A stretch of 64,000 nt of DNA from Legionella sp. PC1000 (GTDB lineage Bacteria > Pseudomonadota > Gammaproteobacteria > Legionellales > Legionellaceae), in the NCBI RefSeq assembly GCF_014109805.1, contig NZ_CP059400.1, forward strand, positions 3,929,001 to 3,993,000, in the 5' to 3' direction. The translations under genes were made by a program, and so were the position numbers. The notes under the pieces were generated by a model. It was not told the origin of the DNA, ran no database searches, and was given only the letters and a program-made list of their open reading frames with translations. Position 1 is the stretch's first letter. Every line of letters starts with the position of its first letter. Below are positions 36,714 through 44,878 of the stretch, piece by piece.

Positions 36714-38601
36714 TAGTTGGGTAATGATTTAGAGAGGTATCGCTCAATGAATGAGTCAGTGTGGAGTCTTGTGGCGGTTTTTTAGGCTTTGAATTTCTAG
36801 GAGAAAAGAAGTTCCAAAAAAATGAATCGTGTCGTGACAGGGAATCAGAGGCTTTACTTTTACGCTCACGTGATTCCCCTTGAGGCTGGGTTTTTATTTT
36901 ATCCTTCGACACATCGCCAGGAGCAGTTCCTTCTATTTCAGTAGTAATAACCTGTCCTTTAGGCGGACGCCCCAATCCTCGAGCCAAAGCCCGAAGTCCA
37001 AGAGTTAATGAAAATAAGACGCCACTCGCTATCGCCAATGCCCCCATTACCGGAGTATCATGATAGTCTCCCTGGGAATCAACTTCCTGACAAGAAGTCA
37101 TTACAAAATTGGAGAAATTATTTCCCTTGGATAAACCAGAGAAAAGAGAACGGATAACTTCCAACCACTCTTGAAAAAAAGTCTGCGGCGAAGGATCCAG
37201 CTTAAGTCCATCTTTTAATGATGCATCGAAATTCTCTGCGGTTAAAATCTTTACATCCTTTTCCTTTTCTATATTTTTCTTCATCTCCAGGATTTGGTCA
37301 TAAGGATGCTCTTTTTCAAGCTCTGCTTCGCGTTTCTGCATATGCTGGTAATGCGCATGCAACGTATAGGCCATCATCCCAATCATAAATACCAGACCAG
37401 AAACGATAAATACAGCCAATAAAGCAGGGGGAAAGCTGACGGCAGCGATTGAACATACTGCGGTAACCGTAAATAAGATTTGGGTCAATACGCCGTACGC
37501 ATATAAACCATACTTCACTCCTAACAAACCCGCAGTTAAATAACTTTGAGTTGTTTGCTCCCTTAATAATTGACGCTCTTCTTCAAAGTTCTTAATTAAC
37601 TTACATACCTCTGATTTCAATCTTTGAATTTCGAGCAAGTCTTCCGTTTTTTTATCTTTTTTGTCTTGCAACTCAAGTAATTTGGCATAAGTTAATTCCA
37701 ACTCTTTAGTTGTGAGTGCGAATTTACATCGAGTTTGAGTTGCTTCGAGACGTAATTGAAAATCATATTCTTCATAAATTCGTGAAACAACACAGGTGAG
37801 TGTGTAAATCGCACCAATGATTGACATGGCGATAAGAAGATGGGGGGAAAGAACAGCAAGACTTACCACTCCAACATAAAAATATAATCCATCCAGTAAG
37901 CCGCCTGTCCCTAATGCTAAATAAGCATAAACACGATCTTCATCAGACTGGTATTCGATTCGTGATAAATAGTACTCTCGGTCTAATGGAGCTAAGGAAC
38001 TCAACTGTTGGATTTCAATTAAAAGCTCTTTATTTTTATCCATTTGCTTTTTACGCTGCTCAACCATGCTACGTATCCAAAAACGGTTAGCAGCAGCAAA
38101 TACACCTAATACCAGTCCAACAGGAACAACCATATATTTAAGGTCCATCCCACTAATCAGACTTAAAATTTGTACTGTACTTCGCCATCCTTTATACGCA
38201 TTTTTTAAGCCCTTCATTACATCGCGAAAATAGGGCCAAGCAGTCGCTATGAATTTTTTTACGGAATCTTTTTCTTCTTTCTCAAAAACACTTGCCAGGA
38301 AAGAAAAAGAAACTAAAAAAATTGCTTCGGCAGCAATTGCAGCAATTCCTTCAGGGGAAGTGAGTATTTTGTGTATCGATTCAGCATCCGTCTTACGCAT
38401 AAATACTTCCATAAAGTATTTAAACATGCTGTAAGAGGAGCTGAGAGAATCTACAATGGCATAAGCATGATAAATGTAACGATTTTTATCGAGTTTTTGA
38501 GCGAGGAGTCTACTTTGCGCGTCGATACGACCGGCGATTGCCAAGAGAAAAACAAGTTCTTCTGAATTTAAAGGTAAATCTTCTTCGCCACTAAGAGACA
38601 T
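36682..38601 (-). CDS. Multi-spanning membrane protein, effector candidate, 639 aa
   Basis: Not recognised. It has no signal peptide but several hydrophobic segments: about 86-106, 155-175, 238-272 (probably two), 365-390 and 392-412, and 517-540. They are separated by charged coiled coils (QRKKQMDKNKELLIEIQQL; TKELELTYAKLLELQDKKDK; KREAELEKE). The tail from about 545 is hydrophilic and Ser/Lys/Pro-rich (KGQVITTEIEG, RERKSKASDSLSRHDS, ending STIQGLD). Long coiled coils plus internal hairpin membrane segments are common in Legionella effectors that insert into vacuole membranes, so effector status is a reasonable inference. It has a consensus promoter at 38640-38668. It overlaps the DUF4254-like gene by 32 bp at its 3' end. 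Confidence 0.8.
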   Translation of the reverse strand: MSLSGEEDLPLNSEELVFLLAIAGRIDAQSRLLAQKLDKNRYIYHAYAIVDSLSSSYSMFKYFMEVFMRKTDAESIHKILTSPEGIAAIAAEAIFLVSFSFLASVFEKEEKDSVKKFIATAWPYFRDVMKGLKNAYKGWRSTVQILSLISGMDLKYMVVPVGLVLGVFAAANRFWIRSMVEQRKKQMDKNKELLIEIQQLSSLAPLDREYYLSRIEYQSDEDRVYAYLALGTGGLLDGLYFYVGVVSLAVLSPHLLIAMSIIGAIYTLTCVVSRIYEEYDFQLRLEATQTRCKFALTTKELELTYAKLLELQDKKDKKTEDLLEIQRLKSEVCKLIKNFEEERQLLREQTTQSYLTAGLLGVKYGLYAYGVLTQILFTVTAVCSIAAVSFPPALLAVFIVSGLVFMIGMMAYTLHAHYQHMQKREAELEKEHPYDQILEMKKNIEKEKDVKILTAENFDASLKDGLKLDPSPQTFFQEWLEVIRSLFSGLSKGNNFSNFVMTSCQEVDSQGDYHDTPVMGALAIASGVLFSLTLGLRALARGLGRPPKGQVITTEIEGTAPGDVSKDKIKTQPQGESRERKSKASDSLSRHDSFFWNFFSPRNSKPKKPPQDSTLTHSLSDTSLNHYPTTTGSTIQGLD

Positions 38602-38639
38602 TCTTACCCACAGAAATGACTATCGGTTAGTTGGGGCGG

Positions 38640-38668
38640 ATTATATGGATCAATGATCTTGATGTCAA
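38640..38668 (-). promoter_or_regulatory. Perfect-consensus sigma-70 promoter for the membrane protein gene
   Basis: On the minus strand, TTGACA (plus-strand 38663-38668), a 17-bp spacer and TATAAT (plus-strand 38640-38645). Both hexamers and the spacing match consensus exactly. Transcription would start near 38633, giving a leader of about 30 bases. Confidence 0.75.
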
Positions 38669-38842
38669 TAATCGTTTCATCATGAATCAAAAAGATACAA
38701 ATTTTTTGTAAACCGATTAATAGAGATCACACTCACTTCGTACAAAAAATATTTCATTAAACCTACTTACGGGTTGTGACTTATGAGGCAAACCTGCTAC
38801 GATATTGCACTAAATAAAAAACAACTCAGGAAAGAGGATTCA

Positions 38843-39364
38843 ATGAGATCAATACTTGCTCTCTTTATTTTGGCAGCACTAATGACTGGACCTGTTATGG
38901 CATCAAATGAAACACAAATTTATGGTTATGTTGAGAAAGTTTCGTTTCCCGAGAAAAATTTGACCTTATCAGCAAAATTAGATACTGGGGCTAAATCCGC
39001 ATCATTAAATGCGACCAACATAACTGAAATTACTAAAAATGGCGTACCTTATTTGCGTTTTATTGTTCCCACTAAAAGTGGAGAATACGTATTTGAAGCA
39101 GAATATAAAGGTCGAGTAAAAATTAAAGTTCGTGCTGGGGAACATGGATCAGAGATAGTGGAACATGCACCAATCAAACGCCCCGTGGTCCTGCTTAATT
39201 TACAGCTTGGAGATAAAGTTAGAACAATTAAAGTGAATTTAACCAATCGCAAACGGTTCCTCTATCCTTTGCTTTTAGGAAGAGATGCAATCATTGCTTT
39301 TAATGGTGCAGTAAACCCAGCACTGACATTTACGTTAAGAAATCAGAGTCTTAAGAAACAATGA
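38843..39364 (+). CDS. Exported retropepsin-like protease (RimK-associated Zn-protease family, PF05618-like)
   Basis: About 173 residues. Signal peptide MRSILALFILAALMTGPVMA, then a compact domain with KLDTGAKSASLNA, the aspartic-protease-like D-T-G triad seen in PF05618, and LLGRDAIIAFNGAVNP near the C-terminus. Annotation pipelines call this an ATP-dependent zinc protease, although neither ATP nor zinc use is visible here; the DTG motif argues for a retropepsin fold. ATG 38843 has AGAGG five bases upstream, and the longer frame from 38783 lacks support. Its TGA overlaps the next ATG by four bases, making it the first gene of a coupled triad. Confidence 0.87.
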   Translation: MRSILALFILAALMTGPVMASNETQIYGYVEKVSFPEKNLTLSAKLDTGAKSASLNATNITEITKNGVPYLRFIVPTKSGEYVFEAEYKGRVKIKVRAGEHGSEIVEHAPIKRPVVLLNLQLGDKVRTIKVNLTNRKRFLYPLLLGRDAIIAFNGAVNPALTFTLRNQSLKKQ

Positions 39365-40887
39365 AAAATAATACGCGTCATGTTTATGGACTTATTTTTA
39401 CTTTATTGATCCTTGGATCAGGAATTTTTTTGTATCGACACTTTGTACTCGATGTGCCTTTAACTGACACAGAAACGATAAACAGTTGGATGGTTGAATC
39501 CAACTTACGTTTTGTTGCGGATCCCAATACACCAATTAAAGCAAGTTTTAACATTCCTTATTTACCTCCACATTTTGCAATTCTTGATGAATACTTCGTA
39601 TCAAGGAATTATGGAGTAACAACGAACTTAAATGGTGATAACAGGGAAACAGTTTGGTCAATTAGGCGCGCTCATGGTGCCCAATCGCTGTATTACAGAG
39701 CAATTTTCCGTCAAGCCGAAGGAAATGAATCACCATTAGGAGCGCCCCCAGCTGCAAAAACCCAACCGCTTGCAGAAAGTCAAAAATCAGCTGTTGAAAC
39801 CATTACCAGCCAGGTACGACAATCCTCTGCAGATATTAAAACCTTTGCTCAGAGCACGATTAAAGAACTGAATAAAAAAGATGGAAATGCCAAGTTACTG
39901 ACAAGCAATGATTTTAGTGATGAACACCTTATCAATGCAGCAATTTTAATTTTGAATCAGTCTAAAATCTCTGCCCTTCCAGTAAAAGGAATTTATTTGT
40001 CCCAAAAAAGCAAAGCCGAGTTAAGTTCCTTTTTGGCCGTATTCAATGGTAAAAGCTGGATTTATATTAATCCTAGAACCGGTGGAGCAGGTTTACCTAA
40101 AGATTTCCTTATTTGGCAATATGGTAATGAACCTGTATTTAATGTCATTGGCGGTAAAAAAGTCCAATTTAGTTTAACCGTGTCTCCCACCCCCATAAAC
40201 GCTTTAAGTATTGCCAAATCACGCGGTTTACAATCCGATTCACAGCTGTTACGTTTCTCATTATTGCAACTACCAGTCAATGTGCAGGAAACGTATAAGA
40301 TTTTATTAACGGTCCCTATAGGTGCTTTTATTATCTTAATTCTGCGAAACTTTATCGGGATTAAAACCTTTGGTACTTTTATGCCTGTTTTAATCGCTTT
40401 AGCCTTTAGAGAAACCCATGTGATCTGGGGAATTTGCCTCTTTGTCATTATTGTATCTTTTGGTCTATTGGCGCGTTTTTATCTGGATCAACTAAGGTTA
40501 CTTTTAGTCCCACGCCTCGCGGCAATTCTTACCGTTGTCATTTTGCTCATGATCTTTATTAGTGTATTCAGTCTCAATCTTGGCTTGGATGCGGGACTAT
40601 CGGTTGCCTTATTCCCGATGGTCATTTTAACTATGACTATAGAACGCATGTGCATTACCTGGGATGAGCGAGGTGCTTCAGAAGCCATAAAATCAGGTAT
40701 AGGCAGCCTGGTCGCTGCCGTTATTTCTTATTGGGCAATGAGCTATGAACCCTTACAATACCTAATCTTCGCTTTCCCTGAATTGGTTTTAGTTTTATTG
40801 GCTTTAATATTGTGGTTCGGCCAATATCGAGGATATCGATTGTTCGAGTTGAAACGCTTTAAGTCACTTGCGGGACATGTAGAATGA
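39361..40887 (+). CDS. Inactive transglutaminase fused to seven membrane helices
   Basis: The 508-residue protein has one N-terminal membrane helix (about 8-26), a periplasmic domain (about 30-310) and seven C-terminal helices from about 318 on (KILLTVPIGAFIILIL, GIKTFGTFMPVLIALAF, HVIWGICLFVIIVSFGLLA, LTVVILLMIFISVFS and others). This is the pattern of the inactive-transglutaminase 7TM family. The periplasmic part lacks an evident Cys-His-Asp triad. Both ends overlap neighbouring genes by four bases (ATGA), so all three are translated as a unit. It may act as a sensor or export partner for the peptide-ligase product; that is inferred from gene association. Confidence 0.88.
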   Translation: MKNNTRHVYGLIFTLLILGSGIFLYRHFVLDVPLTDTETINSWMVESNLRFVADPNTPIKASFNIPYLPPHFAILDEYFVSRNYGVTTNLNGDNRETVWSIRRAHGAQSLYYRAIFRQAEGNESPLGAPPAAKTQPLAESQKSAVETITSQVRQSSADIKTFAQSTIKELNKKDGNAKLLTSNDFSDEHLINAAILILNQSKISALPVKGIYLSQKSKAELSSFLAVFNGKSWIYINPRTGGAGLPKDFLIWQYGNEPVFNVIGGKKVQFSLTVSPTPINALSIAKSRGLQSDSQLLRFSLLQLPVNVQETYKILLTVPIGAFIILILRNFIGIKTFGTFMPVLIALAFRETHVIWGICLFVIIVSFGLLARFYLDQLRLLLVPRLAAILTVVILLMIFISVFSLNLGLDAGLSVALFPMVILTMTIERMCITWDERGASEAIKSGIGSLVAAVISYWAMSYEPLQYLIFAFPELVLVLLALILWFGQYRGYRLFELKRFKSLAGHVE

Positions 40888-41837
40888 TCACTCTGTTTCG
40901 CCGTTTAAAAAGTCACGGAATATTAAGTATTAACCAGCGCAATACGGATTTTGTATTACGCTACAACCCGCGAAAACTGTTTCCTCTGGTTGATGATAAG
41001 TTAAAAACAAAAAAGCTGGCTCTAAAATCTGGTATCGCAGTTCCGCCTTTATACGATATCATTGAAACAGAGCAACAAATTAAAACCATAGAGGAACGCT
41101 TAGAGCCTTATACTGACTTCGTGGTTAAACCTGCACGTGGTTCTGGTGGGGATGGTATTTTAGTTTTTAAAGATAAAGTCTATGGCCGTTATCGGCAAAT
41201 TAATGGAAAACTTACTACAGCCCAGGAACTTAGTTATCATTTATCGTGCTTGCTTTCAGGAGCATATAGTCTTGGCGGCTCCTCGGATTATGCAATTATA
41301 GAGAAACGAGTAGTAGTAGACCCCATATTTGCCGAAGTAAGCTACGAAGGTATTCCTGATATTCGAATTATTAGTTTATTGGGTTATCCTGCCATGGCCA
41401 TGGTGAGACTTCCAACTCGTTTGTCCGGTGGAAAAGCAAATTTACATCAAGGAGCAATTGGTGTTGGAGTAGACCTCGCCAGTGGGAAAACTCTTGGCGG
41501 AGTATTTCATAATGACATCATCGATTATCATCCGGACACGCTGAATCCCATTGTAAATATAGAAGTACCCTATTGGAATAAAATACTTGAGATTGCCTCC
41601 AGTTGCTATGAACTGACTGGTCTGGGTTATCTTGGCGTAGATATCGTCCTTGATAAAGAGCAAGGGCCTTTAATGCTTGAGCTGAATGCGCGTCCCGGAT
41701 TAAATATTCAAATTGCAAATAGGGAAGGAGGGTTAAAACGATATCGAGCAATTGAAGCGCACCATCAAGAACACCCGAATGAGACCGTTGCTGAAAAAGT
41801 AGCCTTTAGCCGAGAACATTTTGCCCGTTTAAAGTAA
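40884..41837 (+). CDS. ATP-grasp alpha-L-glutamate ligase-like protein (RimK-related)
   Basis: A 317-residue cytosolic ATP-grasp enzyme. Landmarks: DDKLKTKKLALKSGIAVPP, DFVVKPARGSGGDGILVF (ATP-binding Lys and Gly loop), DIRIISLLGYPAMAMVRLP, GLGYLGVDIVLD and LMLELNARPGLNIQIANR (Mg-binding Glu/Asn). The family is predicted to join amino acids or peptides by amide bonds. Its constant companions are the retropepsin-like protein and the transglutaminase-7TM protein, as here. The product of this triad is not known to me. ATGA overlap with the preceding gene shows coupling. Confidence 0.9.
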   Translation: MITLFRRLKSHGILSINQRNTDFVLRYNPRKLFPLVDDKLKTKKLALKSGIAVPPLYDIIETEQQIKTIEERLEPYTDFVVKPARGSGGDGILVFKDKVYGRYRQINGKLTTAQELSYHLSCLLSGAYSLGGSSDYAIIEKRVVVDPIFAEVSYEGIPDIRIISLLGYPAMAMVRLPTRLSGGKANLHQGAIGVGVDLASGKTLGGVFHNDIIDYHPDTLNPIVNIEVPYWNKILEIASSCYELTGLGYLGVDIVLDKEQGPLMLELNARPGLNIQIANREGGLKRYRAIEAHHQEHPNETVAEKVAFSREHFARLK

Positions 41838-41963
41838 ACCTAAACATTGCTATTCTAAGTTAATTTAGGGTCATCCTGACCCCGAGGGATCGACACGTTT
41901 CATTATCTTTAATTTCTACGTCCCGCGGCTTTGTCCTCGAGACCCAGGAAATTTGCAATAGAG

Positions 41964-42086
41964 CTGGATCCCGCGGACAAGCCCTGAACGATCGTCAGTT
42001 TTTTAAATTTATCATGTACCACTTAAGCTTCTCTACGTACCGCTTAAATTTCTCTACGTACTGCTTTCCTATACCGCGCTTTATGC
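41964..42086 (-). repeat. Composite intergenic repeat, copy 1
   Basis: Read on the minus strand this runs from GCATAAAGCGCGG through two AGTACGTAGAGAA/GGTACGTAGAGAA-type units and TGACGATCGTTCAGGGC to CTTGTCCGCGGGATCCAG. It matches 56936-57045 on the plus strand over nearly its whole length, with small indels, about 15 kb away and inverted. It joins elements of both palindromic families. It fills most of the 424-bp gap (41838-42261) downstream of the ATP-grasp gene, in which I see no gene. Confidence 0.75.
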
Positions 42087-42173
42087 GCGGTATCCAGAAC
42101 GATATTTTAAGATGCCGCTGAGCATTTCTATAGCAAGATCCCCTGGATACCGCGCATAAAGCGCGGTACGTAG
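42071..42173. repeat. Inverted pair of REP-like palindromes
   Basis: The left unit 42071-42097 (ATACCGCGCTTTATGCGCGG then TATCCAG) and right unit 42143-42173 (CTGGATACCGCGCATAAAGC then GCGGTAC) are almost exact reverse complements around 45 bp. Each unit is itself a stem-loop (ACCGCGC, loop ATAAA, GCGCGGT). It shares its left part with the composite repeat. A further fragment, AAGCGCGGTAGGTAGG, follows at about 42183-42198. Confidence 0.75.
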
Positions 42174-42261
42174 ACGAAGAAATTAAGCGCGGTAGGTAGG
42201 CGAAAAATTTAGTGGAGGTTTCTCAAAACTGACGATACCTCAGATCATCTTGACCCATGAA

Positions 42262-44013
42262 TCAGGGGGAATTACTGAAATTCCGGTCGCTGGGAGTCGT
42301 TGTGGCAAGATTCTCCTCCTTTTCATCCTCTGTGATTTCTGAGCTTTTTTGTTTTTTGTTCGTTGCATTTCCACCGAATTGGAACGATGGACTCCAAGTC
42401 GACTTCCTTTTTTCAAGGATGCTTGCCTTCTCAATGGAACGCTCTTCTCCCATATGCGAAGGAGATTCGTCGTCAAATAAATCTAAATTATAACCAGGTG
42501 TAAGGATTCTCTCATTCTCATCTAAATCAGAACCTGTTGGAAGCACCCACTCATTTTTTTGTTCTTCCTCAGAATATTTCGTCGAACGGGGTGGCTCACT
42601 CACTTCGAAACTATCTAAATTATAACCAGGAGTTTTAGGAATCACATACTCCATATTAATTCCTGTTTCATTCCAGGTAGCTTGGTAATAATATTGGGAT
42701 TCATTAAAATCAGCGACCACTTGCGATAACGTAGTAGGGGAAGAGCTGTAATCATAATTCTCATAAAAAGCAAGAATTTCTTCACCTGGTCGAATTTCAC
42801 GTGTCGTTATATAAGAATTAGTTTTAAAATCAAATCGGACATTCGCTTCACTTTTCTGCTTCGCTCCTTCTATGCAATAGGCTTCTGAGGCTTTTTCTTT
42901 AGTATAAAGATATCCACCTTTACTTGTTTGCACTAAATAATTCGTATCTATACCCTGCTGCATCGCCCATAAGTGCATTTCACTGTTCCTTTTGGGAACA
43001 TCATCTCTTTGCTGACCAACGAGCTGACATAGAACTTTTCGCGCTGGAATTTTCTGTCCACTAAATAAAGAGTAACGATATTCTCTTTTTCCTCGCTCTG
43101 TAGGTGCAATAACTAAGTGGTAAGGCGAGTTTCTCTGCAGTTCCATTTTTTGATTTTTTTCAAAGCGCGCCACATCTTCTGATACATGCAAATCATAAAG
43201 CTTAGGATCTAAATTTTTATCCAAATACATTTGTCTTTTAGCTTCTATTTTTCGCATATCTGCTCTCAATGTTAATAAACTGAAAAATTTCTTTATTTCT
43301 TCACGGGTACTTATCGTACTTGTTGCCAGGTCTTGATCTTGGGCTTTGCTCAGCTCATGCAGGATTTCAATTAAAGTTTGTGGTTGACGTATGATTTGCG
43401 GACGCGCTTTTGTAAAATAATCATCCCCATATGAAATAGTCAACTCCTCACCAAAAGCGATTCTTTGGGTTGCAACATAATAGGCATGGTAATCAAATAG
43501 AGTATTTCCGTACTGGTCTTTTCGTTGATGACAAATGACTTTTACTTCCAAATTAGGAGTTCTCGCATGGTTTACCCAACGTGTATTGGTCCCTGCTTTC
43601 AACAAATCAATTACTACAGCATATTGATCGTGATCATCTAAATTTAATTTCCAAACATAAGTGGAATTTTCTTGATATTTTTTGACTCTTTGATTTATTT
43701 CGGAGTCAGGTAGTACACCGAATAAATCAATGCCTTTTATTTCTCCAACAATTTCTCCTTGCGCAAATGATTTGCCAGCATATACTGCCAATTGCCTGGA
43801 ACCAAGATTAGGAGCCGCAGCTATAACTATGTCCTTATCGTAAACGGTGGATAGATAATTAAAGCCTGGTTGGCTGCCGTTATTTTTCAAATAATTACAT
43901 AGCCTGAGTTGCGACTCGGCCTCCTCGGGAAAAAAAACCAATTGTTCTGTAAGCATTTCCTCAGCAGCTTGTTCTCGATCGATGCTGTTTAAAAATTTAA
44001 CGGGTCTTGTCAT
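42262..44013 (-). CDS. Tandem SET-domain-like protein, effector candidate, 583 aa
   Basis: The N-terminal SET module spans about 60-200: GSRQLAVYAGKSFAQGEIVGE (SET start), WVNHARTPNLEV (Asn148-His149, cofactor-binding NH motif) and FGEELTISYGDDYF (Tyr195/Tyr199, catalytic region). A second copy lies at about 300-420: YRYSLFSGQKIPARKVL, EANVRFDFKTNSYI and RPGEEILAFYENYDY. The second copy has ANVRFD in place of the NHxxxPN motif, so it is probably inactive. The C-terminal third is polar and disordered, with TPGYNLD repeated at 461-467 and 505-511 and basic patches (EKRKS, NKKQK) that could act in nuclear import. SET proteins methylate lysines; Legionella RomA/LegAS4 methylates host histone H3. 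A host protein target is likely but inferred. Confidence 0.82.
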   Translation of the reverse strand: MTRPVKFLNSIDREQAAEEMLTEQLVFFPEEAESQLRLCNYLKNNGSQPGFNYLSTVYDKDIVIAAAPNLGSRQLAVYAGKSFAQGEIVGEIKGIDLFGVLPDSEINQRVKKYQENSTYVWKLNLDDHDQYAVVIDLLKAGTNTRWVNHARTPNLEVKVICHQRKDQYGNTLFDYHAYYVATQRIAFGEELTISYGDDYFTKARPQIIRQPQTLIEILHELSKAQDQDLATSTISTREEIKKFFSLLTLRADMRKIEAKRQMYLDKNLDPKLYDLHVSEDVARFEKNQKMELQRNSPYHLVIAPTERGKREYRYSLFSGQKIPARKVLCQLVGQQRDDVPKRNSEMHLWAMQQGIDTNYLVQTSKGGYLYTKEKASEAYCIEGAKQKSEANVRFDFKTNSYITTREIRPGEEILAFYENYDYSSSPTTLSQVVADFNESQYYYQATWNETGINMEYVIPKTPGYNLDSFEVSEPPRSTKYSEEEQKNEWVLPTGSDLDENERILTPGYNLDLFDDESPSHMGEERSIEKASILEKRKSTWSPSFQFGGNATNKKQKSSEITEDEKEENLATTTPSDRNFSNSP

Positions 44014-44221
44014 ATTGATTCTTCATAATTGGATTCGCGGCGAATTCTAATAAAAAAAATAGTCTGTCAAAAGAGAAATTTACATTATTGGTTTTTAATC
44101 AAATTCGGACAGGCATTTAAAAAACTGAAATTTATAGCTAATGCTTACATGAGAATAAATATCCTAGCCGAGGAATAGTGTGCAAGCTCTTATTCTTTGC
44201 CCTATTAAAGGAATGCATTTC

Positions 44222-44605
44222 TCAACTTAATGAAAAATTTTTGTCAGAACTCGGGTTTCCATTGGGACCCTGTTTGAGCGCGGCGTACAAATCTTGTCGT
44301 GCCTTTAGCCAGTCAATCGTTTCTTCTCTAATTTGCAACACCTCTTTTGTTGCAATTTGATGCATTTCCTTTTGTTTCAGATTCCAGAATAATCCGATAA
44401 TACTGTATCCTTGAGCAAGTCGCTTTTGTGTTGGGTTAACGCAGGTTTCTTTAATTCGATTTAAATTATCTTTTTGCTTTGCTTGCAGATCCAGTAAAAT
44501 TTTTTGCTCTTCTTCTAAAGTCTTAACTAATTTCACCAATCCCTTTTCTTTCAACTCTGTTTGAAATTCTTGCGCAATGGTATCAATGGTGGTTTCAGGG
44601 GGCAT
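44222..44605 (-). CDS. Small helical orphan protein, 127 aa (possible effector)
   Basis: Not recognised. It is nearly all helix, with a coiled coil at about 14-50 (FQTELKEKGLVKLVKTLEEE, QKILLDLQAKQKDNLNRI) and another helix at 85-110 (VLQIREETIDWLKARQDLYA). It has no membrane segment or signal peptide. The ATG at 44605 has no Shine-Dalgarno sequence, so the start is uncertain. A PmrA-like box lies about 150 bases upstream on this strand. In L. pneumophila such boxes mark many Dot/Icm effector genes, which is the main reason to suspect an effector. Confidence 0.6.
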   Translation of the reverse strand: MPPETTIDTIAQEFQTELKEKGLVKLVKTLEEEQKILLDLQAKQKDNLNRIKETCVNPTQKRLAQGYSIIGLFWNLKQKEMHQIATKEVLQIREETIDWLKARQDLYAALKQGPNGNPSSDKNFSLS

Positions 44606-44752
44606 ACGTCTAAGACAAACCGTAGAAATACTTTTTCAGTGCGAAACAAAAAATCTTCCAAACGAACTGGAGCCAGTTTGAGCAAAAATACGACTGTACA
44701 TAAAGGCTATCCTTAATCACGCCACTAATTGACCATTATGTCATATAAAAGA

Positions 44753-44772
44753 AGCATTAAATAAATATTAAT
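44753..44772 (-). promoter_or_regulatory. Putative PmrA-binding box
   Basis: Minus-strand sequence ATTAATATT-TA-TTTAATGCT fits the Legionella PmrA element cTTAATatT-N2-cTTAATatT, with eight of nine bases in the first half-site and six of nine in the second. A possible -10 (CATAAT) lies further downstream on the strand. The distance to the ATG of the 127-aa gene is about 150 bases, which is long. Confidence 0.4.
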
Positions 44773-44878
44773 CAGTGTGATTAAATAAAAGGGTTTCAGG
44801 ATAAATGCATCCAATTTTTTAATGTGAATCAATTTAAAAAGATATAATGGAAATAGAATTTGATATCGTTATAGAAAA

